DNA of 64,000 bases from Aselliscus stoliczkanus (taxonomy: Eukaryota > Chordata > Mammalia > Chiroptera > Hipposideridae). The notes beneath the pieces were generated by a model. That model was not told where the DNA came from, searched no databases, and worked only from the letters and a program-made list of their open reading frames with translations. How positions within the stretch are numbered: position 1 is the stretch's first letter; each line of letters opens with the position of its first letter. Shown here one piece after another: positions 35,065 to 45,242 of the stretch. The stretch lies in NCBI GenBank assembly GCA_033961575.1, contig CM066737.1:96934709-96998708 (forward strand). The letters are read 5' to 3'. The translations under genes and the position numbers were made by a program.

Positions 35065-35249
35065 TATATATATTTTTTTTAATTTATTTATTATTTTTTC
35101 ATTTATTCTTTTTTTAGCTGAGCCATCCTGCCACCTGTTGGCAGATCAGCAGCTGCTCAGCTCCGACTGGGAATCCAATCAGCAACCCTCTTGCTCAGAG
35201 CTCACAGTCTTGAGAGAGCTCTTAACTAACTGAGCCACTCGGCCGGCCC
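35065..35249 (-). mobile_element. tRNA-derived SINE, minus orientation, inside Tigger
   Basis: Minus strand head GGGCCGGCCGAGTGGCTCAG, box B-like GATTGGATTCCC, 'gagctgccaacaggtggcaggatggctcagct'-type 3' part (diverged) and an AT-rich tail. Flanked by tatgcctata at 35055-35064 and 35250-35259. Confidence 0.88.
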
Positions 35250-35517
35250 TATGCCTATAGTTTTTAAATGCTCCCAGGTGATTCTAATATTCAGCCAGGG
35301 TTGCTAACAGTTGGACTTCAGGAACCTGAAATGTGACTTTATGTGGAATGGAAAAGAGAGAATAAAGACTAATGTCTTTCAAGAAAAATATGTGATAAAA
35401 TTAGTAACATTTTTATAAGTTAATTAAAAACTCATACTACCTTTTTCTTGTCTTTTTGATTTTTTTCATTTTTGTGATATTCTTAGATCATGGTTCAGCA
35501 TCTGTTTTCCTTCTCTC

Positions 35518-35587
35518 TTAACACATTTTTTGCGGGAAACGAGTAAACTCGTCATATAGCTTTTTATGCCCGATTACAAAGTGTTAA
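35518..35587. mobile_element. piggyBac-family MITE
   Basis: A 70-bp element bounded by TTAA at both ends (35518-35521 and 35584-35587). The left end TTAACACATTTTTTGCGGG and the reverse complement of the right end TTAACACTTTGTAATCGGG are terminal inverted repeats. The left end continues AAACGAGTAAACTCG, which resembles the bat piggyBat terminus as I remember it. Too short to code. Confidence 0.8.
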
Positions 35588-36038
35588 AACTGCTTTACTG
35601 AGACATTTCATTACCAATGAATACATATTTCATTTGAATAATTGAGAAAGTGATCAAAAGCAGTATTACTTGGAAAATGGAACTTACAAGATCTTCAGCT
35701 AAGAGGGATGTCACCAAAACTATAATGAAATATATTTTATTTTAATTTTTGCAGCTGTGAGGATGTGTGATTTCAGTTGTGTATATGAAAGATAATTCAC
35801 TGCAAAAATGTCAGCATCTGTAAAAAAAAGAGAATACAAAAACAGACTAAATTTAGTCAGAGGGAAGCTAAAGGCATCTGTTTTGTTATATAAGGTTTTT
35901 GAGAACACACAGTAGTTTAGCCCAACAAAAAACTGGGCAAATGGCCAGTTTCTGGTGGGCAAAAACAGAAACTTTTCCAAATGCACTACATATACCCCCA
36001 ATATCTTCCTAATGTATTTGCCATTCTTTCCATTGTCT
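35588..36038. other. Unassigned sequence
   Basis: A 93-codon minus-strand frame (36001-35720) has no recognisable domain. No repeat seen. Confidence 0.4.
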
Positions 36039-36205
36039 TTTTTTTAATTAAAGTTTATTGGGGTGATAATGGCTAGTAAAGTTACATAGGTTTCAGGTGT
36101 ACAATTCGGTATTACATCATCTATAATATATATCACATTGTGTGTGCACCACCCAGAGTCAGTTCTCCTTCCGTCACCATATATTTGATCCCGTGTATTG
36201 TCTTA
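36039..36205 (-). mobile_element. L1 3' end, minus orientation
   Basis: 'ttaattaaagtttattggggtgataatgg', 'tttcaggtgtacaattcggtattacatcatctata' and 'tgtgtgcaccacccagagtcagt' are the reverse of the L1 3' subfamily seen at 7095. Confidence 0.85.
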
Positions 36206-36249
36206 ACAACAGTTCTAAGAGTTTACTTCCAGAAACTGCACCTCCCAGA

Positions 36250-36420
36250 AGTCTAGAGCTCTGGTGCCCTAAACAGTAGCCACTAGCCACATATACCTAT
36301 ATAAATTTAAATTAACTGAAATTAGAAATTTGGTTCTTCTGTCATGGCAGCCACAATTCACATGCTTGATAATACATGTGGCTGTTGGGCGCCATATTGA
36401 ATAGCTAGGATTATTTCTAT
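36250..36420. mobile_element. Ancient palindromic hAT-type MITE (copy 2 of 3)
   Basis: 'acagtagccactagccacatatacctat' and 'acatgtggctgttgggcgccatattgaat' are near-inverse ends, with 'tttggttcttctgtcatggcagccac' between them. Confidence 0.6.
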
Positions 36421-36721
36421 CATCACAGAAATTCCATTAGACAGGAATTTACTAGAGTATTAGCAGTACAAAAGCCAAACTTACTTGCTAACCAGAGGTA
36501 AATCTGTGTTCTTTTGGAGCCCTATAGACTAGAGATTAATTCTGTGTCTGTTTTCTCCTCTAAAAAATGGATATAAATATAATGATCAACTCCAAAGGAA
36601 GGGTATAGATTTATATTTAAGTGCCCTAAAGGGTGTAATTTTAAGTAAAAACCCCTACACATGGGAAGCAACAATGTTATAACTCAATCTGTGGGGAAAC
36701 TAAGGTGTAATAATGTAGAAG

Positions 36722-36885
36722 GATTACCAGTGTTTCTCAAAATGTAGCCTATGTGCCACTTACTTTGGACTCACCTACATTGCTTGTTAAAAATATAGAT
36801 TTTTGTACCTTATCTCAGAGTTACTGAATCGGACTATTTGGAGTGGAATCCATGACTGGGCATTTTAACAAATATGCATACTATT
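36722..36885 (+). mobile_element. MER5-like hAT-Charlie MITE, degenerate
   Basis: 'accagtgtttctcaaaatgtag', 'acctacattgcttgttaaaaatatagat' and 'gagttactgaatcggactatttgg' match the MER5 order. Confidence 0.6.
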
Positions 36886-36899
36886 TGAAAATAAAATGT

Positions 36900-37560
36900 C
36901 CTCTTGGGAAAAAAAAACATTTCTAGTCCTCCCTAGCATCTCCCACTTTGTGTTTACATTTTAATTTGGCTGATTGAATTTATGAGTCCTTTGGTCATTC
37001 AGTGATTTGCAAATCTTTTTGGAAAGTCAGCAGTCTCTCCAACAGTGAGATTACACCCATGATCATACAGAGAAAGTTAAATTGCAGTGTATCCCACAAT
37101 CGCTTTTCCTGTGACTGGGCAGTACCATTGTGTTTTAGCAATGTTATTTAGTAAATCTCGCATAAATTGCTCATTTGGGACTAGCCAAATGATTACCTAG
37201 GAAATATTTCGCACAGTTTCTGAAAGAAGCTGTTTCAATTGCGAACAGCAGGAAAACACAGCCATTAAAAGAGAAAGAATGCCTATGTTTTTACAACAAA
37301 ATAATTAGAAGCCATTACTGGCACTGTTTAGATTTTGGTACCCCATCTATCTTACTTTCAATTAGAAACAATGTGCGCGAATAGCAAAAGTCTGGCTAAA
37401 CATGAGCGCATTTTGACTGCATTGTTATGATAAAGTGTGACCCCAGTTGATAACATAGTCTATGCAATTTTCTTTAAGTACAGTTTTTGTTGGCTGGGAC
37501 TAGTTTTTGAGATAAAGAGCTGGGTAGAAATTTCAAGAATTTATATCCATTTTTCCATTA
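36900..37560. other. Unique sequence, candidate conserved non-coding element
   Basis: No recognised transposon. Unusual for the window in retaining CpGs in a unique AT-rich context (ctcgcataaat, tttcgcacag, caattgcgaac, gtgcgcgaatag, gagcgcatttt). Contains homeodomain-like TAATTA and CAATTA cores. No open frame of note. Confidence 0.35.
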
Positions 37561-37564
37561 TGAT

Positions 37565-37900
37565 AATAGAATCTCAGAGATGGAAGTCTTTAGTGTAAGC
37601 CCCATTTCTACTCAATGTCTGGATCTTCACACATTTTTCCTAGCCAGTGGTTGTCCATCCTCTATTTGAACACTTCCAAAAATGAGATTATCACTTCTTC
37701 CAAAGGAAGCCATACCCACTTTGGGATAGCCTTTACTGATACAAACTTCCTTTATCTTTTATCATTTGGCTCTAGCTCTGCCCTCTTGAACCACATAAAG
37801 TAACCCTAATGCCTCTTTACATGACAACTTTCCCAATAATGGAAAATTACTAGGGTATTCCTCATCATCTCCTTTGTGTGCTCAGAAATATTTTCTTTTA
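37565..37900 (-). mobile_element. Ancient CR1/L3-like element fragment (copy 3 of 3, best)
   Basis: 'agaatctcagagatggaagtc', 'agccagtggttgtccatcctctatttgaacacttcc', 'tcttccaaaggaagccatacccactttggg' and 'ctagctctgccctcttgaaccacataaag' follow the order of a very old mammalian CR1/L3-type family. A 62-codon frame across it has no coding meaning. Confidence 0.6.
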
Positions 37901-38329
37901 ACTAATATATTCTGGCTTTCAGCATGGTGATGAAAATAAAAGAAATCATTATAAATATCTTGTACTTCAAAACACCTTTTCATATTATAACTCTTAATTT
38001 AGACAATTAAGTGTTGATAATTCATAGTTGCTAATTCAAAGAGAGCTAACCTGCAACAAAGATTGTCTTGACTAATAGAGATTCTTAAGAAAATATATCC
38101 ATTTCATGTAAACTTCAGTGGTGTATCTATCAAATATCTTTGATAAAAGCTCAAACTTCATTCATTAATGCAGCATATTAAATGCCTAACTGCTACATGT
38201 AGGGACACAATCATGAGCTAGAAGCCTAACATCTAGAGAAACAAGCATTTAAAGCCTGTATAATACAAACCTTAAGCATTGCCCTTTCATGAAGACTCAT
38301 TTGAAAGGGTGGTGGTGGCGGGGGGACAG

Positions 38330-38490
38330 TGAAAGCAGCAGAAAGGGCACTAATCCAGTTGTCAGAGAGGCACTATCTAATATTGTCAATCCAGCTCTGC
38401 CTTGTAAACATATCAAGTGGCCTTCGGCAAGTCACTTAGCCTGACTTGGCTGCATTTTCTATGTTCTGCCTACCTCTTGAATTCGTGTGC
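38330..38490 (+). mobile_element. MIR SINE fragment
   Basis: 'gcagcagaaagggcactaatcc', 'caatccagctctgccttgtaaac' and 'gtggccttcggcaagtcacttagcctg' match MIR. Confidence 0.65.
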
Positions 38491-38622
38491 AATTTCATCA
38501 GTTTAGAGCTTGTCAAATGAATTTCTTATTAAAGAGAATGAAGCATAGTTTAAATACAGGCATCATAATAATCTGTATGTGTTATATTGCTTTATAGTTT
38601 AAAAATGCTTCTTAAACATATA

Positions 38623-38702
38623 TTGGGTTGTCGGAAGAGTCATAACGTACTTTCCTATGTTTTGCGTTGCAAAAATGCGACATGACTTTTCTGACAACGC
38701 AA
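38623..38702. mobile_element. 80-bp mariner-type MITE
   Basis: Flanked by TA at 38621-38622 and 38703-38704. The left end TTGGGTTGTCGGAAGAGTCA and the reverse complement of the right end TTGCGTTGTCAGAAAAGTCA are terminal inverted repeats; the element is close to palindromic throughout. Size and form are like the primate MADE1 MITE, but the sequence differs. Confidence 0.8.
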
Positions 38703-39102
38703 TACTTAAATATTTGCAAAGATTTGCAAGGTCTTGTTCTATTTTTGAAACAAAAAAACTACAACTAAGATAGGATAGGCATTGAATTTAAAAATTATTT
38801 TAAAATGAATTTTATCATTATCTTCTATGTAACCATATCCAGGTTGTTTTGTTAATGTCTGAAGACATTTTTTTCCCTCAAAGTCAAGTCAGCTGTCTAC
38901 AAAGTAGACAGCTAAAGCTAATTTGATAAATTATGATATGTCTTCCTCTTTAGCAGCCTTAATTTTTTTTCACAGAAGATAAACTTTTGCCAATTTCCAT
39001 GGTCTTTGCCAAACTGATCAAGTAACTGATTTTATGGCTTGATCCCATGAAGCTTGTTTTCAATTTGACAATTTGCCTTCTACTATTTTAAAAGTAGCTG
39101 CT

Positions 39103-39213
39103 TGGGCCAGCCGAGTGGTGTGGTGGTTAAGCGCTGGCTTGGGCAGCCAGCAGCCCCGGTTCGGGTCCCACATATGAGGGCCAGTGACACTGCCCTCAAA
39201 AAAAAAAAAAAAG
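39103..39213 (+). mobile_element. Short tRNA-derived SINE, plus orientation
   Basis: GGGCCAGCCGAGTGGTGTGG head, box B GGTTCGGGTCCC, 'gagggccagtgacactgccctc', A14 tail. Flanked by gtagctgct at 39094-39102 and 39214-39222. Confidence 0.92.
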
Positions 39214-39724
39214 GTAGCTGCTAAAACATGACTACCAGAAGGATAATAAAAAGACCTCTTCAATTAGTAGCTTGATACTCTTCTATGTTAGTTCCCTTTT
39301 CCCAGAATATATTTTGTAATGTTTTGTTAGTTGAGTTTTAAGTGTCTCAGAGGTGGGGGATCTGGCACTTCCTGGGTGGCATATTTCACAGTGTTAATAA
39401 TCTGAATAGCTTTAATACCCTGGAATATGTTTACTCCAGTCTTATTTGTTTGTATAGGTTAAATTTTTCCAAGGGCTTTTCATCACCCTACCAATAGAAA
39501 TTTTTTAATGGTCTCATCACTTTTTACTTGCTTAAACTTTTACCTTTTATGTTTAGTGTCTAAAATAAAGAGCTTAGAATGAATGTTTTAGTTTGTCCCA
39601 CAAAGGCCTTCAATGATTTTATGCAGGATCACTTTCAGTATGTTTTTCTCGACTGAATCCTACAACTTTCTTCCTTTGTCCCTTGTGATCACATAAAATT
39701 AGTTCTCTATACTCTTATTTATGT

Positions 39725-40175
39725 AGCAATAATTAAAGTAGTACCTACAATTGACTCCATGTTTACTATGTATCAGGTGATGGGCCATGCACTTTACCAA
39801 AGTTTCTCAACCTCGGCACTATTGACATTTTGGATCAGATAATTTTTTGTTATGGGGACTATCCTGTGCATTATAGGATGTTGAGCAGCATCCCTGGCCT
39901 CTATCCATTGGATGCTAATAGCACACCCAACTTGTGACAACCAAAAATGTCTTCGAACATTGCCACATATCCCCAGAGAAGCAAAATTTCCCCTGAGAAC
40001 CACTGATTTACATTTAATCCTTACAAAATCCTTGTAAAACAAATGGAATTATCCCAGTTTTTTAGCTGCAGAAAATAAGGCTAAAGGAAAATAAATAATT
40101 TATCTAGAGTCATACAGCTAGCAAATGGAGAAGTCAAGATTTGAACCCCTCTTCTGACTTCAGAATTAATGATTT
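39725..40175 (-). mobile_element. MIR SINE split by MER20
   Basis: 39725-39794 ('ttgactccatgtttactatgtatcaggtgatgggc') and 40007-40175 ('catttaatccttacaaaatcc', 'gcagaaaataaggctaaaggaaaa', 'gtcatacagctagcaaatgg') are the two halves of an antisense MIR. Confidence 0.65.
39795..40006 (-). mobile_element. MER20 hAT-Charlie MITE
   Basis: 'tctcaacctcggcactattgacattttgga', 'cctgtgcattataggatgttgagcagcatccctggcctctatccat' (in pieces), 'ttgtgacaaccaaaaatgtctt' and 'cccctgagaaccactg' match the reverse complement of MER20. About 210 bp, nearly full length. Confidence 0.85.
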
Positions 40176-40302
40176 TCCTATCAATACAAACTTAACTTCA
40201 ATAATATGTTCACAATGTTAATTTCGCTTTAATTGTATTTTATCACATTTGAGTTGAGTGGCATTTTAAACTTTTTTCTTCACATTTATTTAATTTTTGT
40301 TT

Positions 40303-40592
40303 ATTTATTTTTTAATTAGCTTCAGGTGTACAACACAGTGCAATAGTTATATTTTTTACCCCTCAAAGTGACAACCCCCTCCCCCAATTCTCCATCCCAC
40401 TCCTCCCCCCCATATCATACATATCTATTACAATTCCTTTGACTCCCTTCCAACCGTATAATCCACATCCCATGACTATCTATATATTCAATTACAGTTG
40501 GCATACAATATTATACAACATCAGTTTCAGGTAGACAGTGCAGTGATCAAGCCTCTACTCCATCCATGAAGTGGTCTCCCTAACAGGACATT
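40303..40592 (-). mobile_element. L1 3' UTR fragments, minus orientation
   Basis: Two antisense L1 3' pieces: 'attagcttcaggtgtacaacacagtg' with a C-rich stretch, and 'attcaattacagttggcatacaatattatacaacatcagtttcaggt'. They may be two insertions or an internal duplication. Confidence 0.75.
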
Positions 40593-42703
40593 CACATTTA
40601 TTTTTTCTTTTATCTGAATTTATAAACCTCCTTCCTCAAAAGGAAACAATATCCTCAACTTCGGTGTGAAGATCTCTTTTTTTTTTTTTTTTGGTATTAT
40701 TTTCATTATGTAATACTTTATCATTGTCTTTTTTGAAGCCATGACTTACCTGATTTATGAAGTTCTTATTTTGTTTCAATCTTGACTGATAAAGAATTTG
40801 GGATCCCTCTAAACTTTGCCTAATCCACAAATTTCATTAGTTTTTCCTCTATTTCATCAATAAACTATTTGCTATTCTAGATGGCATATTCCATTACATG
40901 TCTCATCTCAAAATATCTTTCTATTTGGATTTTTGTGAGTCTGTAATGCATTGATTCCATCTATTCATAGCATCACGATTTTCCAGAAAGATAGGAGCAG
41001 GTGCTGAAGAGAAGCAGAGGAAAAGGATAATGAACAGGTAAACTGTGACAGTTGCAGCAGCAGCCACAGAAAGATCTGTATTCCTTCATCTCCTAGAGGC
41101 ACATGCCTTAGAAGAAGCATCAAAACACCAGAAAATGCAATTTGAACTCAATCTTAGTCAACAAAATGAAGAATATGAAATATATGGTTTATCTCTATGC
41201 TTGGGATCCTTGTTTATATATCTTAGCTGCAGTGAAAACCTGGTTTAGATTCCAGGAGTTCAGGAATGGTTAAATGCTTTCAGAGAAAAACAAAAGGGCT
41301 ATATTTGATCCTTCCTTCCTGGTTTCCCCTTTCTTGGTCCATCTTTTTAAATTTAGCATTCCAGGCTACACAAAAAGCTAAGCAGACAGTAGAACTAGAC
41401 TCACTCTCACTGAGACAGAATACAAATATAAAAACTTCTGACAACTACAATCACTTTATCTTGGGGTCAATGTTTGATGTGTAACAGAATGAGAGTCAAA
41501 TGTTTTAGAGAATGTCAAATAAGCCAAATAACAAACTATAACTATGGACCATAAAGTCCTGAGGGACATCTACTGCTCCAGGAGTGTAAGGTTTTTCTTA
41601 AGGATGACCAAAATAATGCATTTGTAGCATGTTTGGCTAAATGGAGTGTGAAATCTCCAACTCTGATATGGAACAAAGCTCATTCAAATACTGGCTGTCT
41701 GAGGGAGACTATAGCATAGGCTTCATCAACACTTTTCTCTGACCAGCTGTACCTAATTAATAACTGGATTACTGATCAGATATTTTGTAACTAGACTGTG
41801 AGTTGATTGAATTCAGTCTTCCCTTTACCTGGTATGAATGTGTAGGCACACTAAAGTAACTTGAACTGAATGTTATGGGTAAAAGGGCACATTTCCTTGT
41901 GGTATCCAGATAATCAGCACAAAACTGGGGGAATGAGAGAGGTAGTTTGACTTTGCACCTTTAAGAGTTTCTGTTTACCACTTTACTATGTTTGTCAACA
42001 GAGCACATGTGTGTTTAAAAGACTCAGGAGGGTTGAGAAAAGAGCCTTGTAAGCATTGTTTAATGATATGGCAAAACCCAGTGTTGAAAATGCCATGACA
42101 AACATCTGGTTGAAACATCAAAAAATTATAATTCCCCAACTAATTAAATATATAATTTGGGGTGAATATACTAAATATTCTGGTTTTAAACTCAAATTTT
42201 CCATTTCAACTGAAAGATGTAATAGAGACATTGACTTGAGCTATGTTTAGTATCCAATGAAATAATCATGTTTCCAATTAACAGGTATCTAACATAATTT
42301 CCCAGAACTCCCTGTGACTATCAAAATATCATAAGTGAGGTGAAATACATGCAAGCGAGTTCTTTTAAAATTCATGTCAGTTTAACAATTCTCAGGAACA
42401 TTCATGAATATTTAGGCATCAGAGTTGTGATAATTCTGTGTATTGTTTAGCTATTGCCAAAATTCGCACATTTTGGGGGTGCTCCTTTTTGGGTTATGAT
42501 TATCTAAGAAGGTAGAGATATAAATAAAATTAGAGGTGACCTATTTGGATCCATACAAACTGGATTATCTCCATACCTCTAACTTTGCATTAGCACTTGT
42601 CTTAGGTGGGGTCCTTCCAAAAGCAAACACTGAGACAAGGACTTAAGTACAAATAGTTTATTTGGGAGGTGGTCCCAAGAATTGAGAGGGAAATGAAGAA
42701 ATA
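40593..42703. other. Unassigned unique sequence
   Basis: No recognised repeat beyond an A/T tract at 40676-40694. A weak acceptor (ttccag near 40991) and donor (CAG|gtaaac at 41037-41038) bracket a short block, but I do not call an exon. Confidence 0.35.
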
Positions 42704-42719
42704 GAATAGACAAGGGGAG

Positions 42720-42884
42720 GGCCGGCCGAGTGGCTCAGTTGGTTAAGAGCTCGCTCAAGAGTGCGAGCTGAGCTCTGTGCAACAGCTGTTCGAGGCCAGC
42801 CCAAGCTGAGTTGCCATTGAGCTGCCAACAGGTGGCAGGATGGCTCAGCTAAAATAAAATAAAATAAAATAAAATAAAATAAAA
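42720..42884 (+). mobile_element. tRNA-derived SINE with (AAAAT)n tail, plus orientation
   Basis: Head GGGCCGGCCGAGTGGCTCAG (box A), GCTGTTCGAGGCC near the box B position, 'gagctgccaacaggtggcaggatggctcagct', then AAAAT units. Flanked by a perfect 16-bp duplication gaatagacaaggggag at 42704-42719 and 42885-42900. It is the best copy of the second SINE type. Confidence 0.93.
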
Positions 42885-42900
42885 GAATAGACAAGGGGAG

Positions 42901-44191
42901 TTAGTCAGTACAGTCTACATAATGAACAGGTTCCCACTGAGGTCAACTGCGGTACAATCTTACTTAGAACTTTCAGGAGACAGTAGAGAAGACACCTCAG
43001 GGCTGTCGCACCAGAGCCAAGGAAGCCCATTGTATTCATCTACCACTTCCAGTTGTCATTTAGGGATTGACAGCTGCTCCCAGGGGTAAAGGTCCCCAGA
43101 GTGGACCAGCGCTCTGTATAGCTTGAGCAAAGCAAACTCCTGTGGCAGGAGACTGCCCTCTGGCAGAGAGACACAGGTACTTGTAGTAAGATGCCCTTGG
43201 CCTATGAGTAGGTCATTATAGGTCATTGACAGCATCCGGGATGGCACTATTATTCTATAAAATATCAACATGAAACAGCCTAAATGACAAAATCAAATGG
43301 TGGGTCAGAATTTTGGATCATAAATGTGAAATCCAAGTTCCAATAACTGTCCTTTAAAAAAAAAAAGGAAATAAACCAATATTTTTGCAATATTCCTCAA
43401 AACATCTGCTCAGACAAGAAAATCTCCAGAATCCTTGTAAATACAATAGATTCTCTCACCATTTTTTAAAGTCTAACCTCTTGTATGCTAGCTCAGTTTA
43501 AACAGAAAGCCACACTGGTTCTGGCTTGCTTTTGTCAACTTGCTGATGGCCTGGGGTGCTTCATTTACACATGCACTTTATAACTGAAAGAGTGGTCCTT
43601 GGAGAGGAGTCTTGGCAATCATTTTAATTAGTAGCAACCTGAAGACTGTCTTTTCTTTCTTCTCCCAGTAACCCTAACGAACCAAGAGATCAGCTTATAA
43701 AGTTTTGCCCCAAAGGTTTCTCAGCTAGCATCTGATCCAAACATCCAGAGGCAATGATACTAGACAACAGTTTCATACTCAGGCTGATTTTTAAACTGTT
43801 AATTATAGTTCAGCTAAGAGGTGAAGGAAGGCCCAGGGTTGCTAGCATATTTCATAAGTTGTTGTCAACCCCATTTGGTCTACCCTGGAACCACAAAGAC
43901 TTCACGAAAAAAAAAATTCTTGTGCATCCTGAAGATAAACTTTTTAAAAAACGTTTTTTACTCTCTGAAGAGCTTATCTCTCTGTAACTATCCTTAATCC
44001 TTCTTGTCTCAGAGTTGAGGAATCCTTAAATATGTAGCTCTTTTAAAACTGAACAAAAACAGAACCTATGCTGTAATCATAAAGCACAAGATGGTAAGGT
44101 AATACACGCACTCACATCTATACAATTTTGCAATCATATTTTCATTTTAGATGAAGTTTTTTAGGTCCATTTCCATTTTTATCAGACTGTT
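42901..44191. other. Unassigned sequence
   Basis: Around 42600-43260, on both sides of the SINE, the sequence is GC-richer ('gtttatttgggaggtggtccc', 'ggacagtagagaagacacctc...') and might be a decayed LTR. I cannot assign it. No gene-like feature. Confidence 0.3.
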
Positions 44192-44206
44192 TATTTTGTT
44201 TCTTTT

Positions 44207-44264
44207 TTTTTTTTTGAGGGCAGTGTCACTGGCCCTCACATGTGGGACCAAACCAGGGCCACTG
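44207..44264 (-). mobile_element. 5'-truncated short SINE
   Basis: Only the 3' 58 bp are present on the minus strand (from AGTGGCCCTGGTTTGGTCCC to the A-tail), flanked by a 15-bp duplication tattttgtttctttt at 44192-44206 and 44265-44279. Confidence 0.9.
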
Positions 44265-44563
44265 TATTTTGTTTCTTTTAAGCTGACTTTTTTCTCTCTT
44301 GCTTTCTCTCACTTTCTTTGGACCAATCTTAAACCAACTCTTAGAATAGATTCAAATGCTCCAAGAAAATGCTTCATTGTATGTCAGTACATTCTCATTC
44401 TTCTTTAAACTTTCCTAAACACCAATACTCTGGGTGAGGCAGTCCTGAGAGCAGATAGTAAAGGAAAGACCTCATCTGAAGAGCAGAACTCTACCAGCTG
44501 AGCCCTTTCTTACAGGACAAAGCTTTCAAATGAGCTTTTTGTAATCATTCTTTTGTTTCCCAG

Positions 44564-44817
44564 AAACAAGTTTTCTGCTGCTGAATTTTCAGTAACTAGT
44601 ATCATTTTAGAGATGCTCTTTTTACTTGCAAGTCAGATGGCACATTTTAAAACATCTCCTCTTGTAAAATGCCATGATAGAGAGCTTTATATAAATTCAA
44701 GTCATGTACAATACTATGCACAATTCTTATTGAATAAAAATAGATCTCAGAGCCATATAGTTAGTGTCTACACAATCCCACAACAACCCATGAACTATGA
44801 AACACTGAGGTGGTTAG
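44564..44817 (+). other. Weak candidate exon
   Basis: Acceptor ttcttttgtttcccag (AG 44562-44563) and donor TAG|gtaaga (from 44818) bound 254 bp that are open in one frame throughout. The donor context is not ideal and the sequence is low in GC. No known protein is recognised, and chance is likely. Confidence 0.15.
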
Positions 44818-45192
44818 GTAAGATGTTCCAGCTCCATTAAACCAAGCATCCCATCATTTAGGTGCTTGATTACATTGTTTTCACATTTGGTCTGGTGACT
44901 TGGCTTCATGGCAGTAAAGCCCTGGAACTCCACTGATTCTCTCAAAATGCTGCATTTTTTTCTGAGAAACAACACCCTCTTCAAGTTACTTTTCCAACAT
45001 TTTCATAATAATTGGCATAGACCTTGACTCTGTAACATTTCTACATTAATTGAGCACTGGAAAAATAATGCCAGGATCATTTAAAGATGAAGAAATGTTT
45101 AAAACAGAGCTTTGTAACTATTCTGAAATGATATTAAACAATGCAAAGTCATGCCAAAGTTGCGTTTTCTATAAAGTCTTTCTTCTTTTCAG

Positions 45193-45242
45193 AAAATAAT
45201 TTGAAAAACTCTGTTGGACCATCTAATGAGATCCATTGCCAG
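45193..45242 (+). other. Candidate short exon
   Basis: A strong acceptor (aagtctttcttcttttcag, AG 45191-45192) and donor (GCCAG|gtatta) enclose 50 bp. One frame is open (NNLKNSVGPSNEIHCQ). No homologue recognised. Confidence 0.2.

Noticed and set aside
40985..41037. Possible exon between ttccag and CAG|gtaaac
   Set aside because: The acceptor has a weak pyrimidine tract and competing gcag/gt sites lie inside; no frame supports it.
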